Part shown: positions 1 to 11,508 of the stretch, piece after piece
How positions within the stretch are numbered: position 1 is the stretch's first letter
Layout: each line of letters begins with the position of its first letter
Assembly (NCBI RefSeq): GCF_000182565.1
Contig: NW_015971549.1
Location: 372,001-436,000 of the forward strand
Reading direction: 5' to 3'
DNA length: 64,000 nucleotides
Source of the DNA: Spizellomyces punctatus DAOM BR117
Taxonomy: Eukaryota > Chytridiomycota > Chytridiomycetes > Spizellomycetales > Spizellomycetaceae
Notes under the pieces: model-generated
The model's input: the letters and a program-made list of their open reading frames with translations, nothing else
Databases searched by the model: none
What the model was told of the DNA's origin: nothing
Program-made: the position numbers and the translations under genes

Positions 1-14
1 CGCGGCGCAGCGTA

Positions 15-673
15 TTAACACGTCCCCCAATCACTTACTGGCAGCAAATTCACAATCCTCTGTCGATTACTGGCCGCAAACGACATGACCTCTCTCCGTC
101 GCAACTTTACCCTCCATTCAGGCAATAATTCTGTCGCTTTACGTTTCGTCCCTGCCAATGTTGACGGAGCCGAACTCTGCGTCGTCGTGGAAGATGGTTT
201 ACAAGGGAACTGTGCGTGAGGGACTGTCGTAGTTGGTGGTGGAGCGTTTTTGTAAACGTTGTGGAGGATGGCCATGATGAGCTTGTTGTGAAGAGTGACT
301 AAACATTTGAAATGATCCGAGCGCAATTAGCTACAATTGCCAAAGTCTGAAGCCCATAAGCCACATCACGTCCTAAAAGTTGGAAATACGCACCCTTTCT
401 CTTTTGCAAGATAGCTCCCGCAACCGCATCAAACTCTTTCCTCGAACATTTCCCATTAATAAACTCTTTAAATTTTGACCAATACTCGGCTCCCCTTTCT
501 CCAAGCGCGGCCGCCAGCTCCAGCTTTAGTGCCACCGTATCCTTTCGCACAGTGCGTGGCGGTGAATCGGAGGAGGAGCCCCCGTTGGAGGGCGGGGGTG
601 TTTGGTGGGGCGCCAGAATGGAAGCGTTTGAAAGGTCAATGCAAATCCCAGTGCCAATCGAATCACAAAGCAC
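15..673 (-). CDS. HFI1: SAGA coactivator subunit Hfi1/TADA1, 3' end outside window
   Basis: Structural subunit of the nuclear SAGA histone acetyltransferase complex. The first exon (673 down to about 370) carries the family helix: LKLELAAALGERGAEYWSKF, then FINGKCSRKEFD. A 71-nt intron (about 369-299) is inferred from frame; its donor GTGATG is weak. The second exon resumes with LHNKLIMAILHNVYKNAPPP, the typical continuation of Tada1-type proteins. A good donor (GTAAGT at 38-33) sits before the in-frame stop at 15, so the gene probably continues past the left edge. The start at 673 is the first ATG of the exon; its first 25 or so residues are not recognisable, so an upstream exon cannot be excluded. 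Confidence 0.8.
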
Positions 674-1115
674 GAGTCAAGGTATAAGTGGGCAAAAGTT
701 GCCCAATATGGTCAAGTGTCCAGAGGTTCGTGAAAATGCAATTCCTGAGCGGTGCGTGTTTTCGGTTTGTCAAGTTGCTAGTCAAAGCGCTGATCTTGGG
801 ATCCTGGATGGTCAAACGAGCGCAAAGCTCGGGAATTCGCCGATGTCGGGCGTTCAGATCCTGGTCCCGTGACGTATCACAGTCTCGCGGCTTAGCAAAT
901 CCAATCGTCGTCGTTTAGAAAGCAACTGCACGGAAGAAGGAAACGATTGCAAAAGAAGTAGAACGCAGTTTCCAAATTGCAAAAAACTACTATATTAGCT
1001 AGGCCCAAAGCAAAACAACACATAGTCCATAATTAGAGTGATCCACCGATTTTACAACTACTTAAAAAATAGATACAGGAATCTGAGAAGAACCAAAATG
1101 AAAACAACCCACTGG
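674..1115. other. Intergenic, no gene seen
   Basis: This lies between the 5' end of the Hfi1/TADA1 gene and the 3' end of the ataxin-10 gene, both on the minus strand. Short plus-strand ORFs here have no recognisable domain and overlap the presumed Hfi1 promoter. I see no RNA gene or repeat. Confidence 0.5.
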
Positions 1116-3424
1116 TTACAGCTGCACTTCAGAGACTGAAAGACCCTTCATTGCCAAAATTTCCTCCACCTCAGCCTTTTTTCCAACTCGAACCCGGCCC
1201 GAATCGTCTACTTTCGCCTGAATTCCCGCCTCATCAAGCATTTGTTCTGACTCGGGTGCAATGCCTTGAGGGGTTAGCGATGCAACAAGATCCTGGTTTT
1301 CAGTGTTACCATCGCAAAGATTGCGAATGGCGAGAATAGCGTGCTCTTTGATATCTAAAGACAACACAAATACATAAACAAACAGATCAACATACTTGAT
1401 ATAAACAAAACACTTACATGGGTTGTTGTCATCCACTCGACATTCGTTCAAAATTACTGGGATACCTCCGATGCGTCGTATCTCGTCTTGAACTTCCTTT
1501 GCCTCGTAGCATAGATTTGCAAGAACTTTTACGGTGTCGGATTTAATCATGAAAAAGCCTTGCGGTGGTACGCTTGATGCTGGAGTTGCATCAGAGCTGG
1601 ATCGCTTAGAAAGTGTACTTCGTGGATACAATTTGGAAGCTAGGTTAAGAAGAGCTAATCGCGCAGCAGGTTACTTCAAAGTTTCACTTTGCATGAAAAT
1701 GGAGCAATCACTTACTCAAAAGCGTGTCTGCAAGTCCCGCTTTGACCAACTTCATTTTTGCATCAGGACCCAACTCGGGGGTCACTCTTGCAAAAAATTG
1801 CAAGATTAGAACTAGCCCATCCACATCCAGACCAAACACGTCTGTGGCTTGCATATTGTCTTTCACTTGTTTGGCATTACGGGATATGGAATGCACGAGC
1901 TTTTTCGTGACAGCTACAAAGAAGATAGCCGTGTCGATACCGATTTCAATAGGTGGACGATCATCGCTGCGGTTGGCTTGTGCATCCAGCATTCCGTCGA
2001 GTAGCTGCAAAAACGTGACGTGATACTGACTAAGAATACGCGTGCTGCGAATGTCAGAAATCAGCAACTGTAGAGAGTGAACCACAGCGCGAAACGATCT
2101 GCTCTCAACTCACCGGTGAGGATCCATTCCGTCACATATTGCGTCCATAATATTGGGTGTTAGGTCAAGCTCAATCATGTTACTGAAGATTGCATAACTG
2201 GACAAAAAAACTGCTTCAGTTGGTCATCACAATTGATGTTAACATCAGAATGCTTACATGAAATCAAATGCGGAGCATTCCTCCTGCAGCATTTTCTGAG
2301 CTTTAGCAAGCAAGCATTTCAGAATGTCACGACCGAGAGGGGTTTGTGTCATGTACTTGCTATGTAAGGAGCAATAAGCTGAGACGCTATTCAGACATGC
2401 TGACAAACTAACGTTACTCACCATCGTTCGGGACATTTGTGTATGCAATTATGTATGCATATGAGCACAAACATGACACGATGGATATCGCATGTTGAGA
2501 GCAATTGTCTGGAAAAGGAAGGTTAGTACGTCAAGCATAACGTATGTCGTCGACACGAGCACCTACTTGAATATATCCGCATCCTCTTGGAAATACCGTG
2601 GCCACATCTTATCCTGTACTTCTGGGTTGCCCGTCATCATATTTGCAAGCATTTGAGTTCCCATGTTAACGCATTTGGATACTGTACGTAGACAAGCCAA
2701 TGATAAATAAACAAATCGCCACGATTCAATTCCAACGGAATACCGCCCACCTTTATCCTTCATCATGGTACAGCAATCTTTGGTGCTTGTGAGCCAACTG
2801 CACAGATACGACATGATTTCCTCCGCAGGTTCATAAAGGCCTTGCTCCCTACCATCAACACATTTAGAGACAACCAACGTCCAAAAGGTATAAACAAACA
2901 GACTTTACCATGCGTCCTTCTGGTTAGATTGGACCTGTGCACAGAGGTTCCTAACCAGCTGGAAGTGGGCGGCAGCAAGGTCAACCGCCCGTTCTGCACG
3001 AGTAGGACACGCTACACCCTGTTTGCCGACTCCGTAAACACAGAATAAATGATTTCGAGAGAATATAAAGGCGTTGCGTAGGGAAGGCCATATTCCCGGT
3101 GTTGACCCTATCTGCACTCTGTATAGACGAAGAGACAAAATGGTGACGTGAGACTCGGCTATTCGCCAGTGTTCCCCACACACAGGATGCCTGCATGCGC
3201 TTCACACTCGAATCCCCTTCCAAACCCGTTTCCATTACTACCCACCTCAACTCTGGCTTCTTCACCAACGCCTTTGCTACCTCGTTTACAGCGCTCGTAG
3301 CAGCCGCGAGATGTTCATAGGCAGGCGGTGCAGAGCACCCGGCATTCATTCGCTCCAAAAGTGGCTGCCATGCCGTGAGCAGTCTAGCAGAATAATCCTC
3401 GTTGTCTTCAGGAGTCGTCGACAT
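1116..3424 (-). CDS. ATXN10: Ataxin-10 domain protein (fungal Ctr86 family)
   Basis: Multi-exon gene read from 3424 (MSTTPEDNED) to the stop at 1116. The last exons hold the conserved ataxin-10 C-terminal block: VLANLCYEAKEVQDEIR, IGGIPVILNECRVDDNNP and, after an intron near 1330-1420, KEHAILAIRNLCDGNTENQD. Human ataxin-10 and yeast Ctr86 end in the same armadillo-like block. The upstream exons (about 1700-2085, 2254-2450, 2563-2880, 2930-3180) encode helical segments without sharper motifs. The family is cytoplasmic and linked to cytokinesis and signalling; no precise role can be read here. A 5' ATG 18 nt upstream (MFLASSM) is an alternative start. Exon borders are approximate because several donors are non-canonical by eye. 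Confidence 0.82.
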
Positions 3425-4227
3425 GCTTGATGCCAAAAACACAACGCCTTATCGTCCTAACCAAATGCCAGCAAACTAAAGCAAGACGAGAAGGATAAAA
3501 ATGACTCAAAATACTGGAATTAAAAAAACAGAAACCCGTTTAAAAACTTAAACTTCTCAGCGTCCCTTCCTTCCTTACAAATCTCAACTTCCGAATCCGC
3601 ACCCTTAGTGTCACTGTGCCACTAATGATTTTGAAATATATCCATATATGGTGATCATGTCGGCTTAGAAGCTTTCAAATCCAATTCTGCGCCATTTGGC
3701 TATGGGGATTAGGCTTTTCACCAAACTGCTCGAGGATCTGACGACAAGGCGCATGGATGAAAAGTTGGGATTTCCTGCATTGAGCAAGAAGAGGAAATGC
3801 CATGTGCAATTGCCGTTGAATATAGAAGACGGAGTTAGTATCTGTGGAAGCAAAAGACGATTTGGGTTTTGGATGTTAGGTTGCCAGCCGGTATCCACCA
3901 TACACCAACGACGAGTTGAGGTTTTCCACTTTCTCTGTCAAACGTACATGCTGGCAGTGGAACTCTACATGGTTTCCACCTAAGCGCAATGCATCGACTT
4001 TTTGTAGTGGAAAGCTATTCATGCCCCAAGACCTTGTTTGGCGTGCCTCTGGATAGCTTTCCGATCACCTTCGAAATCCCTGATGCCTGCAGGATTCGTA
4101 AATGCCAGATGAGGCGCACAGGTCTAATAAAGGCAACCAGCGTCCCGAATGCCATGTTGCCTGAAATTCAGAAGGATCATGACAGTAACCCACAGGTCCA
4201 ACTTGGAGGACTGATGCCTGCCTCATA
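3425..4227. other. Intergenic; only weak ORFs
   Basis: This holds the 5' flank of the ataxin-10 gene and the left flank of the repeat at 4228. The best ORF, 3696-3983 on the plus strand (95 codons), has no recognisable domain and no flanking splice pattern I trust. Confidence 0.45.
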
Positions 4228-4256
4228 GTGTGGAGGTGATTGAAAATGGCACTAAG
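4228..4256 (+). repeat. Left terminal inverted repeat of long copy
   Basis: Matches the reverse complement of the right end (4987-5014) and the ends of the short copy at 11509-11718. The shared core is TGGCACTA preceded by GAAA. Confidence 0.75.
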
Positions 4257-4425
4257 ACCCATTATTATCCGGATAATCCGGTTAATCATATCGCATAATC
4301 AGCACCCCCATCTATCGCTCGAAGCGGTGAGGCATGCTAATGTAATGTTCTCCAAACTGCGGTGTGGCATGAATGTAATGTTTTTTTTTCTTTTTCAAAC
4401 TGTGATGAGGCGCATGCTGAAGGTC

Positions 4426-4432
4426 TATAAAA
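4426..4432 (+). promoter_or_regulatory. TATA box inside the TIR element
   Basis: A perfect TATAAAA is followed by a CT-rich stretch (TTTTCCCTCTTTCCTCTTT) about 15-35 bases downstream, a typical RNA polymerase II core promoter layout. The first ATG of the spliced ORF is about 120 bases downstream. Confidence 0.5.
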
Positions 4433-4553
4433 GGGGGACTTTTCCCTCTTTCCTCTTTATCCATCCTCGACTCGCAAGCATCTGCCCAACGCTCATCGCG
4501 ACCCATTGCAACCTCATAGCGACCCACACAACCTCATCGCGACTCGGTCAACC

Positions 4554-4855
4554 ATGAGAACGCTGATGTGGTGGTGTCGAGGACCTCGACCGCCCGACAG
4601 CAACAGTGATCAGAACCAGCGGCAACCAATCGGATCCGATAACAAAACCTACTATTATGCTGCCACATTAGTTGAGCTTGGTTGGTATGTACCAATGGCA
4701 TCATCTCTTTTCATGTTATTCTGTCACTAACATGCATGTATAGTCTCCAAGTCTTGTCACTGAACATCCTCTGGCTTGTGACGCTGCCCAGTCGATTCGC
4801 TCCTGGATGCAAAGTCTGGCTTCAATGCCATCAAGAGTTCCAGATCAAGGCCTAG
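4554..4855 (+). CDS. Putative spliced 80-residue ORF carried by the TIR element
   Basis: The ATG at 4554 opens a frame to 4684. An intron of 59 nt (4685-4743) follows with donor GTATGT, a CACTAAC branch site and acceptor TATAG. The frame continues to TAG at 4855, giving 80 residues (MRTLMWWCRGPRPPDS...FQIKA). All splice signals are strong for this genome, so a spliced transcript is plausible. The diverged relative near 62,470 keeps the DNA layout and an intron at the same place but a different, shorter peptide. The product is therefore more likely a spliced non-coding or rapidly changing transcript than a conserved protein. No domain is recognised. Confidence 0.35.
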
Positions 4856-4986
4856 TAGGGACCGCGTGTGGTGGTGGGCAATTATCCGGTTAGAACAACC
4901 GTTACGTATTGCGTGTATAATTGCCTATTAGTAGTTAGTTAACTTTTCCGAACCGGTTGTCGCCGGTTTATTCCCTGGTGTAGTAG

Positions 4987-5014
4987 CTAGTGCCAGTTTC
5001 TGTCACCTCTCCAC
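4987..5014 (-). repeat. Right terminal inverted repeat of long copy
   Basis: The reverse complement begins GTGGAGAGGTGACAGAAACT and continues GGCACTA, matching the left end over about 28 bp with a few substitutions. Confidence 0.75.
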
Positions 5015-5181
5015 TAAAAAGGCCTAAATAATCGATGCTGCATGCATGTGTTACTCATTAGATACAAAAAAGGCTTAATGAGAATCACATGATTTCTATA
5101 GCAACCAGCGGAAATTGAAAGGTGAACAGATGCAAGACCGTCGCCGAGCAGGTCGGCGTTTGACCTTACAAAACTAGAAAG

Positions 5182-6303
5182 ATGCATAGCTTTGTGGGCC
5201 GGGCACGACAGACGGTGTTGCGGCAAGGCTCAGCAGTGACTGGAACTGTCATAGCTACAAGACGCGGTATGGATTTTGCTGTTGATGGTTGTTTGTTTTT
5301 ATAGCGTTCTCAAAGACGAAACACAGCCCAAGTTCTTCTTTGCGTAAACAATGTCGCCAAATCCACGTTTTTCCACACCCATTTCCCCCAGCGTACCTCC
5401 GCAACTTCCGAAGAATCCCTCGATATTCCTCCAGGCGTCACACCCACCTTTCACAACGCATACAACTCCCTGAACGATGCACTCAACTGGTCGAAAACTA
5501 CTCCAGCAAGCCTCCGTCTTCTTTCCTACAATATCAAAACTTCCGCTGACGCTCAGCTGTTTCAAACTGCACTAAAGAGATGGCGTAAAGCGCGGCAACC
5601 ACAAAATCGCACGGATAATGCCTTGTTTTTGGACATTCTATTCAAAATTGGGGCGTATGAGACGATTTTGGAGATGCTTTGTGATCGGCCTGGATATAGG
5701 GTTTTACCTGATTTCCAGCATATCAGCGAGCTGATGGCTGGCTTCAGGAATGTGGCTGTGAAAGGAGAAGGCAGTGAGGAGGAGGTGATCGCGGTCTTGG
5801 ACAATGTGTACAAGACTTTTGCCTTATTTCTGTACTACAGTATTCCTCCGACGGCTGAGATCTACTCGGCGGTCATCACTTCTGGTGTGTATTGCGGGTT
5901 ACCAGAGGGATGGAGAAGGTCCGAGGTGACTGCCAAGGAACAGATTTCCCTTGGACTACCTTTCGAGAAGGAGGCGGTGTACGCCCTAGCTCACGGATAC
6001 ATCCTCAGTGGGGATTTTGACGGTGCGCTGACAATTCTCAAACACCTTGGCGGGGCGGATACGATTGGGCTGTTCTTTCAATTTCATTCTCTCGCATCAA
6101 AAGGCGACATACAGGGAGCCATTCAAGTCTTGGAAAAGCTAGCGGCAGCGGATCAGGTCAATGTGGCAAATGTTGTCGGGTCAGCACACTGGAAATCGCT
6201 GAACGAGGTCGTGGAAGCATTACTCCCACAGTTGAGCGAAGTGGAAAAGAAGACCGTGCTGGCGTTGGCGGAGAATGCTAACGTAAAGTTATCATCTGCA
6301 TAA
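5182..6303 (+). CDS. Helical-repeat protein, probably mitochondrial
   Basis: The main exon runs to TAA at 6303 and is open back to 5305 without an ATG. A short first exon, 5182-5266, supplies one: MHSFVGRARQTVLRQGS, arginine-rich and without acids, like a mitochondrial targeting peptide. The inferred 60-nt intron 5267-5326 has donor GTATGG and acceptor ACAG and keeps the frame. The C-terminal 230 residues are paired helices (for example EAVYALAHGYILSGDFDGAL and HSLASKGDIQGAIQVLEKLA), like PPR/TPR repeats or small mitoribosomal PPR proteins. No specific family is recognised. The start exon is inferred. Confidence 0.6.
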
Positions 6304-6478
6304 ATTTAATACTAGACACTTTCTTGTTTCTATTTCCTACCGCATGTTTTGTTTCATGGTGCGATCCAATTTGTAGCAGAACCCACAGTCTTCACACATC
6401 TTATATTTACACAATGCTCCTCATAACCAATTAAATACCCACACGCATCTCTACCCTCTGTACAAACAATCCCCAGTA

Positions 6479-7471
6479 CTAATACTCTAAAATCGGGCCT
6501 CCCACCTCGGTGATACACGGTATCGTACACTTTAAATCAAAAGCCTTTGCCAACACAATCTTGAATATCTTTTGCACGTTAATGGAATGTGATGTGGAGC
6601 AAAATATGAGGGGCGCTTTCATTGCTTTTGCAAATCGTCGGGCCTTTTTTTCAGAACAAACTCAACACTTGTCAAGCGCTGACAAGACATAAGGAATGTA
6701 AATACCTGCTTGGTAATCTCCTCCTGCTCCTCTCTCGAGAAGGTTACAAACTGATCATACTTTGTCCCAACCAAAAACGGAATCGCCGTCTACGATCAAA
6801 ACCCAAAAAGAAACGTAATCAGATCCGAGTGTTTTCTACCAACCCGATCATCATTGCATTCCCACCTTATTAAAGCCCCTTGCCTGTCGATACCATTCCT
6901 TGATGCTATTCAATGTCGACTTTCGTGACAAGTCAAACATGAAGAGAATGGCCACGGCATCGTTACAGACGAGAGGAAGCATATTGACAAACTCGCGTTG
7001 CCCTGGGATAGAGAAATATCACGTTAGAACCAAGTACAAGAGAAAGAAAACGCTGCGTGGAAACTCTATGGACATTACCACCCAAATCCCAGATACTAAA
7101 CGTGATCTCCGTATTCCGAATCGAAATGGTTTTTTCCATAAAATTGACACCTATCCATATCAACAAAGCCCAAAATGAATACCAAAATCTCCTTCCATCT
7201 TCACCAACCAGGAATCCACATTATGAACTATCGTACCTAACGTCTGGATATAATCCTCATCAAAACTCCCTTCAACATATTTGACCATCAAGCTCGTTTT
7301 TCCGATCTGGCTATCCCCAACCATGCCAACTTTTATCACCACACTTGATTAACCACAGAATTGAGTATAGCTAAACTTTACAAAGAATCACATAAAAACG
7401 ACAATGCATACTCACCTACTCTTCCGGCCCCCAGGGTCCCCAGACGAAGCAGACGGTGCCGCCGCGTTCAT
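6479..7471 (-). CDS. spg1: Septum-promoting small GTPase Spg1/Tem1
   Basis: Ras-like GTPase that triggers the septation initiation/mitotic exit network at the spindle pole. Six exons join cleanly: [18 protein letters not shown] (7471-7416), then [17 protein letters not shown] with the P-loop (7343-7237), [18 protein letters not shown] (from 7150), [20 protein letters not shown], then [20 protein letters not shown] with the GTK-D guanine motif, and finally [19 protein letters not shown] to [10 protein letters not shown] and TAG at 6479. Switch II is WDLGG-QRE, characteristic of Spg1/Tem1 rather than Ras (DTAGQE). Introns of about 60-85 nt have standard GT..AG ends. It is transcribed away from the MAK kinase 3' end. 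Confidence 0.93.
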
Positions 7472-7844
7472 ATCTCCAAACACCTCCAACTACACCGACA
7501 GATGACGAGTTCGGTATCTTCCCAAAGGTTTGCACCTGACGATTAGCGTTATGCAAATGGAAACAGGTGCGAGATGGGTGAAGCGTACGAATGAGACCGC
7601 GTTCGGTAGGATGGGCTCCCTGGGGCCGCGCAGCAGGTAAGCAGGCCTGACGGTTTTGGCTAAATGATCAATATCACGTGAAGTACGCGTTCTGCTGATG
7701 GACGACGACAGACGACAACGACGATCCCCACAGGTCTTTTTGTTAAAGGAAAATAAATATTACAAGAATCAGAAGAAAACAATCTTTCACAAAATAAACA
7801 AGAAAAACAAAGGCATGTACGAAAGAAGAAAGATGTTTGCCCTA
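7472..7844. other. Intergenic, 5' flank of Spg1 gene
   Basis: A/T-rich in its right half. It holds the promoter side of the Spg1/Tem1 gene and the 3' flank of the kinase gene. I see no further gene or repeat. Confidence 0.5.
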
Positions 7845-10800
7845 TCATCGACCACTCCCGTAGCCCAAATCCAATCCCCTCCTAACCCGCTTTCCCCCCT
7901 GTAATGGTGGCAAGGTCCCTGTAGGACTCTTATTGATGATTGTTCCACTAGAAGCATGTTTGACGACACTCCCGGATCGTGCCCCAGACCAATGTAATCC
8001 GCTTTTACGGCCACTTCCAAGAGTGTTATGGGTAGCGAGAGTTCGACTTGAGCCTACGACGTCCCGCATAGAGTGGTTGATGATACGTGACTCGTGGGCT
8101 CTGGGTTGCTGGACGCTGGCAAGGAGCGGATCAACATTATGACTTTTGGAGCGGAGTCGGCCGCCTGGGATGGCGAGGTTGGCAGGGTTGAATGTTGTCG
8201 GGATCGAGTGACCGGGGAAGGAATTGCTCGTTAATATTGGCGGCATGCCATAGTGGGGAAGACGCGTATTGGTCCGTGGGAGGATCGAGTTGGAGGCGTT
8301 GGGTGGGTGGTTGAAGCTTTGTCCTGCGAACGGCACAAAAAGCCATGTGAGCGTCACCACCCAGCACAACGCCTCGAAAAGGTATGTCAAGACCCACCTC
8401 GGACCTGCAAATCTCCCAAGACCCTTTTCATCTCCCTGCCTTCATGGAGGTTCTCCCTTGACGGCGAAAAAAACCCTGATAGAAACCCACTATTTCTTGG
8501 CTTGGACCCTGGACTGGTCGCCAAGTTCCCATACGAAGGGATACGGTACGTTGAATGACGGTCTTCTTCATATACATGATGCGGTGGCGAGTCGCGGTCG
8601 GTCGACCCAGCATAAAGGCTTGTGGAGGATCCATCAGGTGCATTTACGTCATCTGTAGGATCGGAAATGTGTTCCGTTGAATCGTTAGGTCGTCGTGCGG
8701 GAAAGAAACGGGGTTTAGGGCGTTGAACGTGATCGGGATTTCTTTGGGGTTGATCGACAAAGGTGGGTAATCGAGATCGGCGGACCGATTGTGGTTGCTG
8801 TTGGCCATGTGGCGGAGAGCGTTCAGGATGAGCAGCTGCAGCTGCTGGGCGTCGTTGGGGCTTGCTATGTAGTGAGGGAGAAGCATGTCCGTGTCCGAGG
8901 GTTGGTCCATCTTGTTCCCACCCTGACACTTCTCCATCCGCGTGAGACAGTTCGTCTAACAGGGAATCTATATGTACACCAGAGGAAGATATGTCAATAT
9001 CAGGTAAACCCCCTCCAATTCCTGGTAGCGGCCGATATGGCTTTCCCAGTACTACTCCTTTGCTTCCAAGAGACTCTCGTTCTGCAGATCTTGGTTTATT
9101 TTGACGATTCTGCTCATTTGGATATTTATTTGACGGCGAGGCGTGCTGTTGTCGTACCGATTCGGCACTATTGCGAGCACCTTTATCGCCACCTTCCTCA
9201 GCCGAAGATTTTCGTCGGGCTGGACCAGGAACCGAGAAAGGAAACGGTTTGGGCGTACCAGTTGCTTTTCTGGATGATGGCGTAATGACAGGTGTCGCCC
9301 ACCGTTCCGTGTCCGCAGAAAGAAGTGATGGGCCTGTGGCACCTCCATTGAGAAATCGTTCACCTCCACCATGATGAATTTCGCTACCACGCCCGAAAGT
9401 GAAGGCAAAATCTTTCCCCGAATCCGCCTTAGGCGAAATGTGCTCATCATGTATAGGTCGCGCACTAACGTCACCATTACTCCCATTGTGTTCGCTCTTC
9501 AGTGCCGTCGTTATAGATTCTCGTCTCACGCCTGTCAACGCTTCCAATTCGCTCTCAATTAACAGTAGATCCAAGGAAGAGGCAACGGATGCAGTTCGAT
9601 CAAGTCCGCCCCGCAGACTCGTTCGACGTTCGTCCGATCCATTAGTTTTGTCGAGGTCCTCCTGCACGCTCATCCTATATTCCTGTTCATTCCCTTGCGC
9701 GTCTTTCCGCTCTTCGACCAAATCCAATGCAGGTCCAAGTGCAGGAAGAGATAAGGCACGCTCACCGAGCGGTGTACTCCAGAGGTCGGTAAACCAAGGA
9801 TGCTGCAGGGATTCTTGAGCTGTAGGACGTTGGTTGGGATCGTATCGAAGCATGTCCGCCATGAGTTGCAAAGGGCCATTGGATGCATTAGGTATCAGTT
9901 GCGCTAGAGGTTGGGAGGGCATTTGCGGGAACCGGAGTTTCATGGCTCCAGCCAGTCGCAAACCCTCTGGCCATACTCCACCCGGCATGATAAAGTCTCG
10001 CTGAACGAGGGGTGCAGATGAAGAATAGTACCCGCCTGCTCCTCGACTGGCACTGCTTCCACCGGTGTCCGAGTCTGGACATCCAAGCACCTCAATGATT
10101 TTGTACAATTGGTCCATCTCCGATGTCCCCGGAAAGAGGGGTCGAAGGGTGAATAACTCTGCTAATATACATCCAACCGCCCAGATATCGATGGGGGAAG
10201 AATATGACGTTGATCGCAAAATGACTTCTGGAGCTCTGTACCTTCACCAAATCCCATTAGCCCGACATTATACATTTTGTGCACAAAACGAGGATGCAGG
10301 CCATACCATCTGGTACTGACATATTCGGTGTAGGGCGGTCGACTACGAATTTCTCTAGCCAGCCCAAAGTCTGCAATTTTGACGTTGTTCCCAGACATAA
10401 GGAGGTTTTCTGCCAGTCGAAAGCACCACTCATCAATTATCATGTATGTAGTCACACTAAACTATACAACATACCTGGCTTCATATCGCGATGGAAGAAG
10501 CCATGCTTGTGCATGTGTGCTAGTCCCAACAGAACTTGAAATCTGTACCAATATGATTAACATGAGCTGCGAATTCTTTCGAAATCTCGCAGATTTCCGA
10601 TTACCCACATGAACATCTTGACTTCCTGTTCGGTAAACAATTTGCCATCCCGATTTTTCGTCAGTTGGTACATATTTCCATCCATAAATTCGAATACAAA
10701 GTAGAGCTCTTCGTTTTCTCGAAGGACCTCTTTCAGTTTTACAATATTTGGGTGATTGCTCAATTTCACGAGGGCCTGGGAATATCCTTTCATGTTAGCA

Positions 10801-11085
10801 GGGAGTATCCAAAGCATAAATCTCTTGCCGGTTACCCACCTTGACTTCACGGAGATTCACAGCGTCTTCCCAGTTGTGGTACTTTTGTTTCATTTTCTTG
10901 ATCGCAACCTAAGAAATGTCTCGTGTGAGAACAATCTGCTGATGTCGTCCAGATGCATTGGCCCACCGTTCCCAATAGTAAAGGCAGAAACCACTAACCC
11001 GCTCTCCATTCTCCCTGTGCTCAGCCATAAGCACCACCCCAAAAGACCCATCCCCAATCTGCTTCGTAACCGTGTACTTGTTCAT
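7845..11085 (-). CDS. MAK: MAK/ICK (RCK)-family protein kinase
   Basis: Ser/Thr kinase of the RCK group, which limits cilium/flagellum length and intraflagellar transport turnover; yeast Ime2 is a distant relative. Start [20 protein letters not shown] at 11085 with the glycine loop. Later exons give [28 protein letters not shown] (catalytic loop), [18 protein letters not shown] and the TEY activation motif in [10 protein letters not shown], then [14 protein letters not shown]. An insertion of about 30 residues rich in Gly/Ser ([20 protein letters not shown]) lies between GCPDS and GVWPEG. The tail of about 650 residues is disordered, with an intron at 8397-8324 (donor GTGGGT, acceptor GCAG) before the last exon. 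Long low-complexity tails are normal in this family. Confidence 0.93.
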
Positions 11086-11508
11086 CTTCACAATTGTAAA
11101 ATTGCCCAAACCAAAGATAAGATCGTGACTCAACCCGATGGAAGGAACAAGGTGTCTACTTGGGCGAGAATGTGAAAATCGGTTGCGATTGCCTGGGACA
11201 CATCACGCATGCAAACAATGTGTTCGTGGGAAGATGGGCATGTGCTGCCTTAATCGACGCGTGTGCAATTTGGTGAAAGATAAAGTTTCTAGAAGCGATG
11301 GTGAGGTTGTGTTTGAAAATGCGAACGCTTCTCTTCAAACGTGACGCTATAGCGCAAAGGCCCGCAATGGGCCAAAATGGTGGCAGGTAAAAACAGTGTT
11401 TTCGGAGGAATGCTCTACGATAGTGCGGCTGGCAAAAGGCAACGTGACGGTCGGATTCGAACCCCGACCCCCATTTTTCATTCTCCGATGAATTTTAGAT
11501 GTTCTTTA
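11086..11508. other. Intergenic with a lone tRNA-like B box
   Basis: 5' flank of the kinase gene. The only notable motif is GGTTCGAATCC on the minus strand at 11463-11453, a perfect pol III B box, but no tRNA fold surrounds it. Confidence 0.45.

Larger units (their letters stand above)
4228..5014 (+). mobile_element. TIR element, long copy (787 bp)
   Basis: The ends form terminal inverted repeats of about 28 bp with mismatches. The left end starts GTGTGGAGGTGATTGAAAAT then GGCACTA; the right end, reverse-complemented, starts GTGGAGAGGTGACAGAAACT then GGCACTA. TA lies on both sides (4226-4227 and 5015-5016), as expected for a TA target duplication of Tc1/mariner-type elements. The first 75 or so and last 100 or so bases recur in inverted orientation at 11509-11718, which fixes both ends. 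No transposase is encoded, so it is non-autonomous. Inside are a pyrimidine-rich tract, a TATA box and a small spliced ORF, unusual for a simple MITE. Confidence 0.8.

Noticed and set aside
3696-3983. 95-codon plus-strand ORF
   Set aside because: No domain, no conserved-looking core, competing frame on the other strand.
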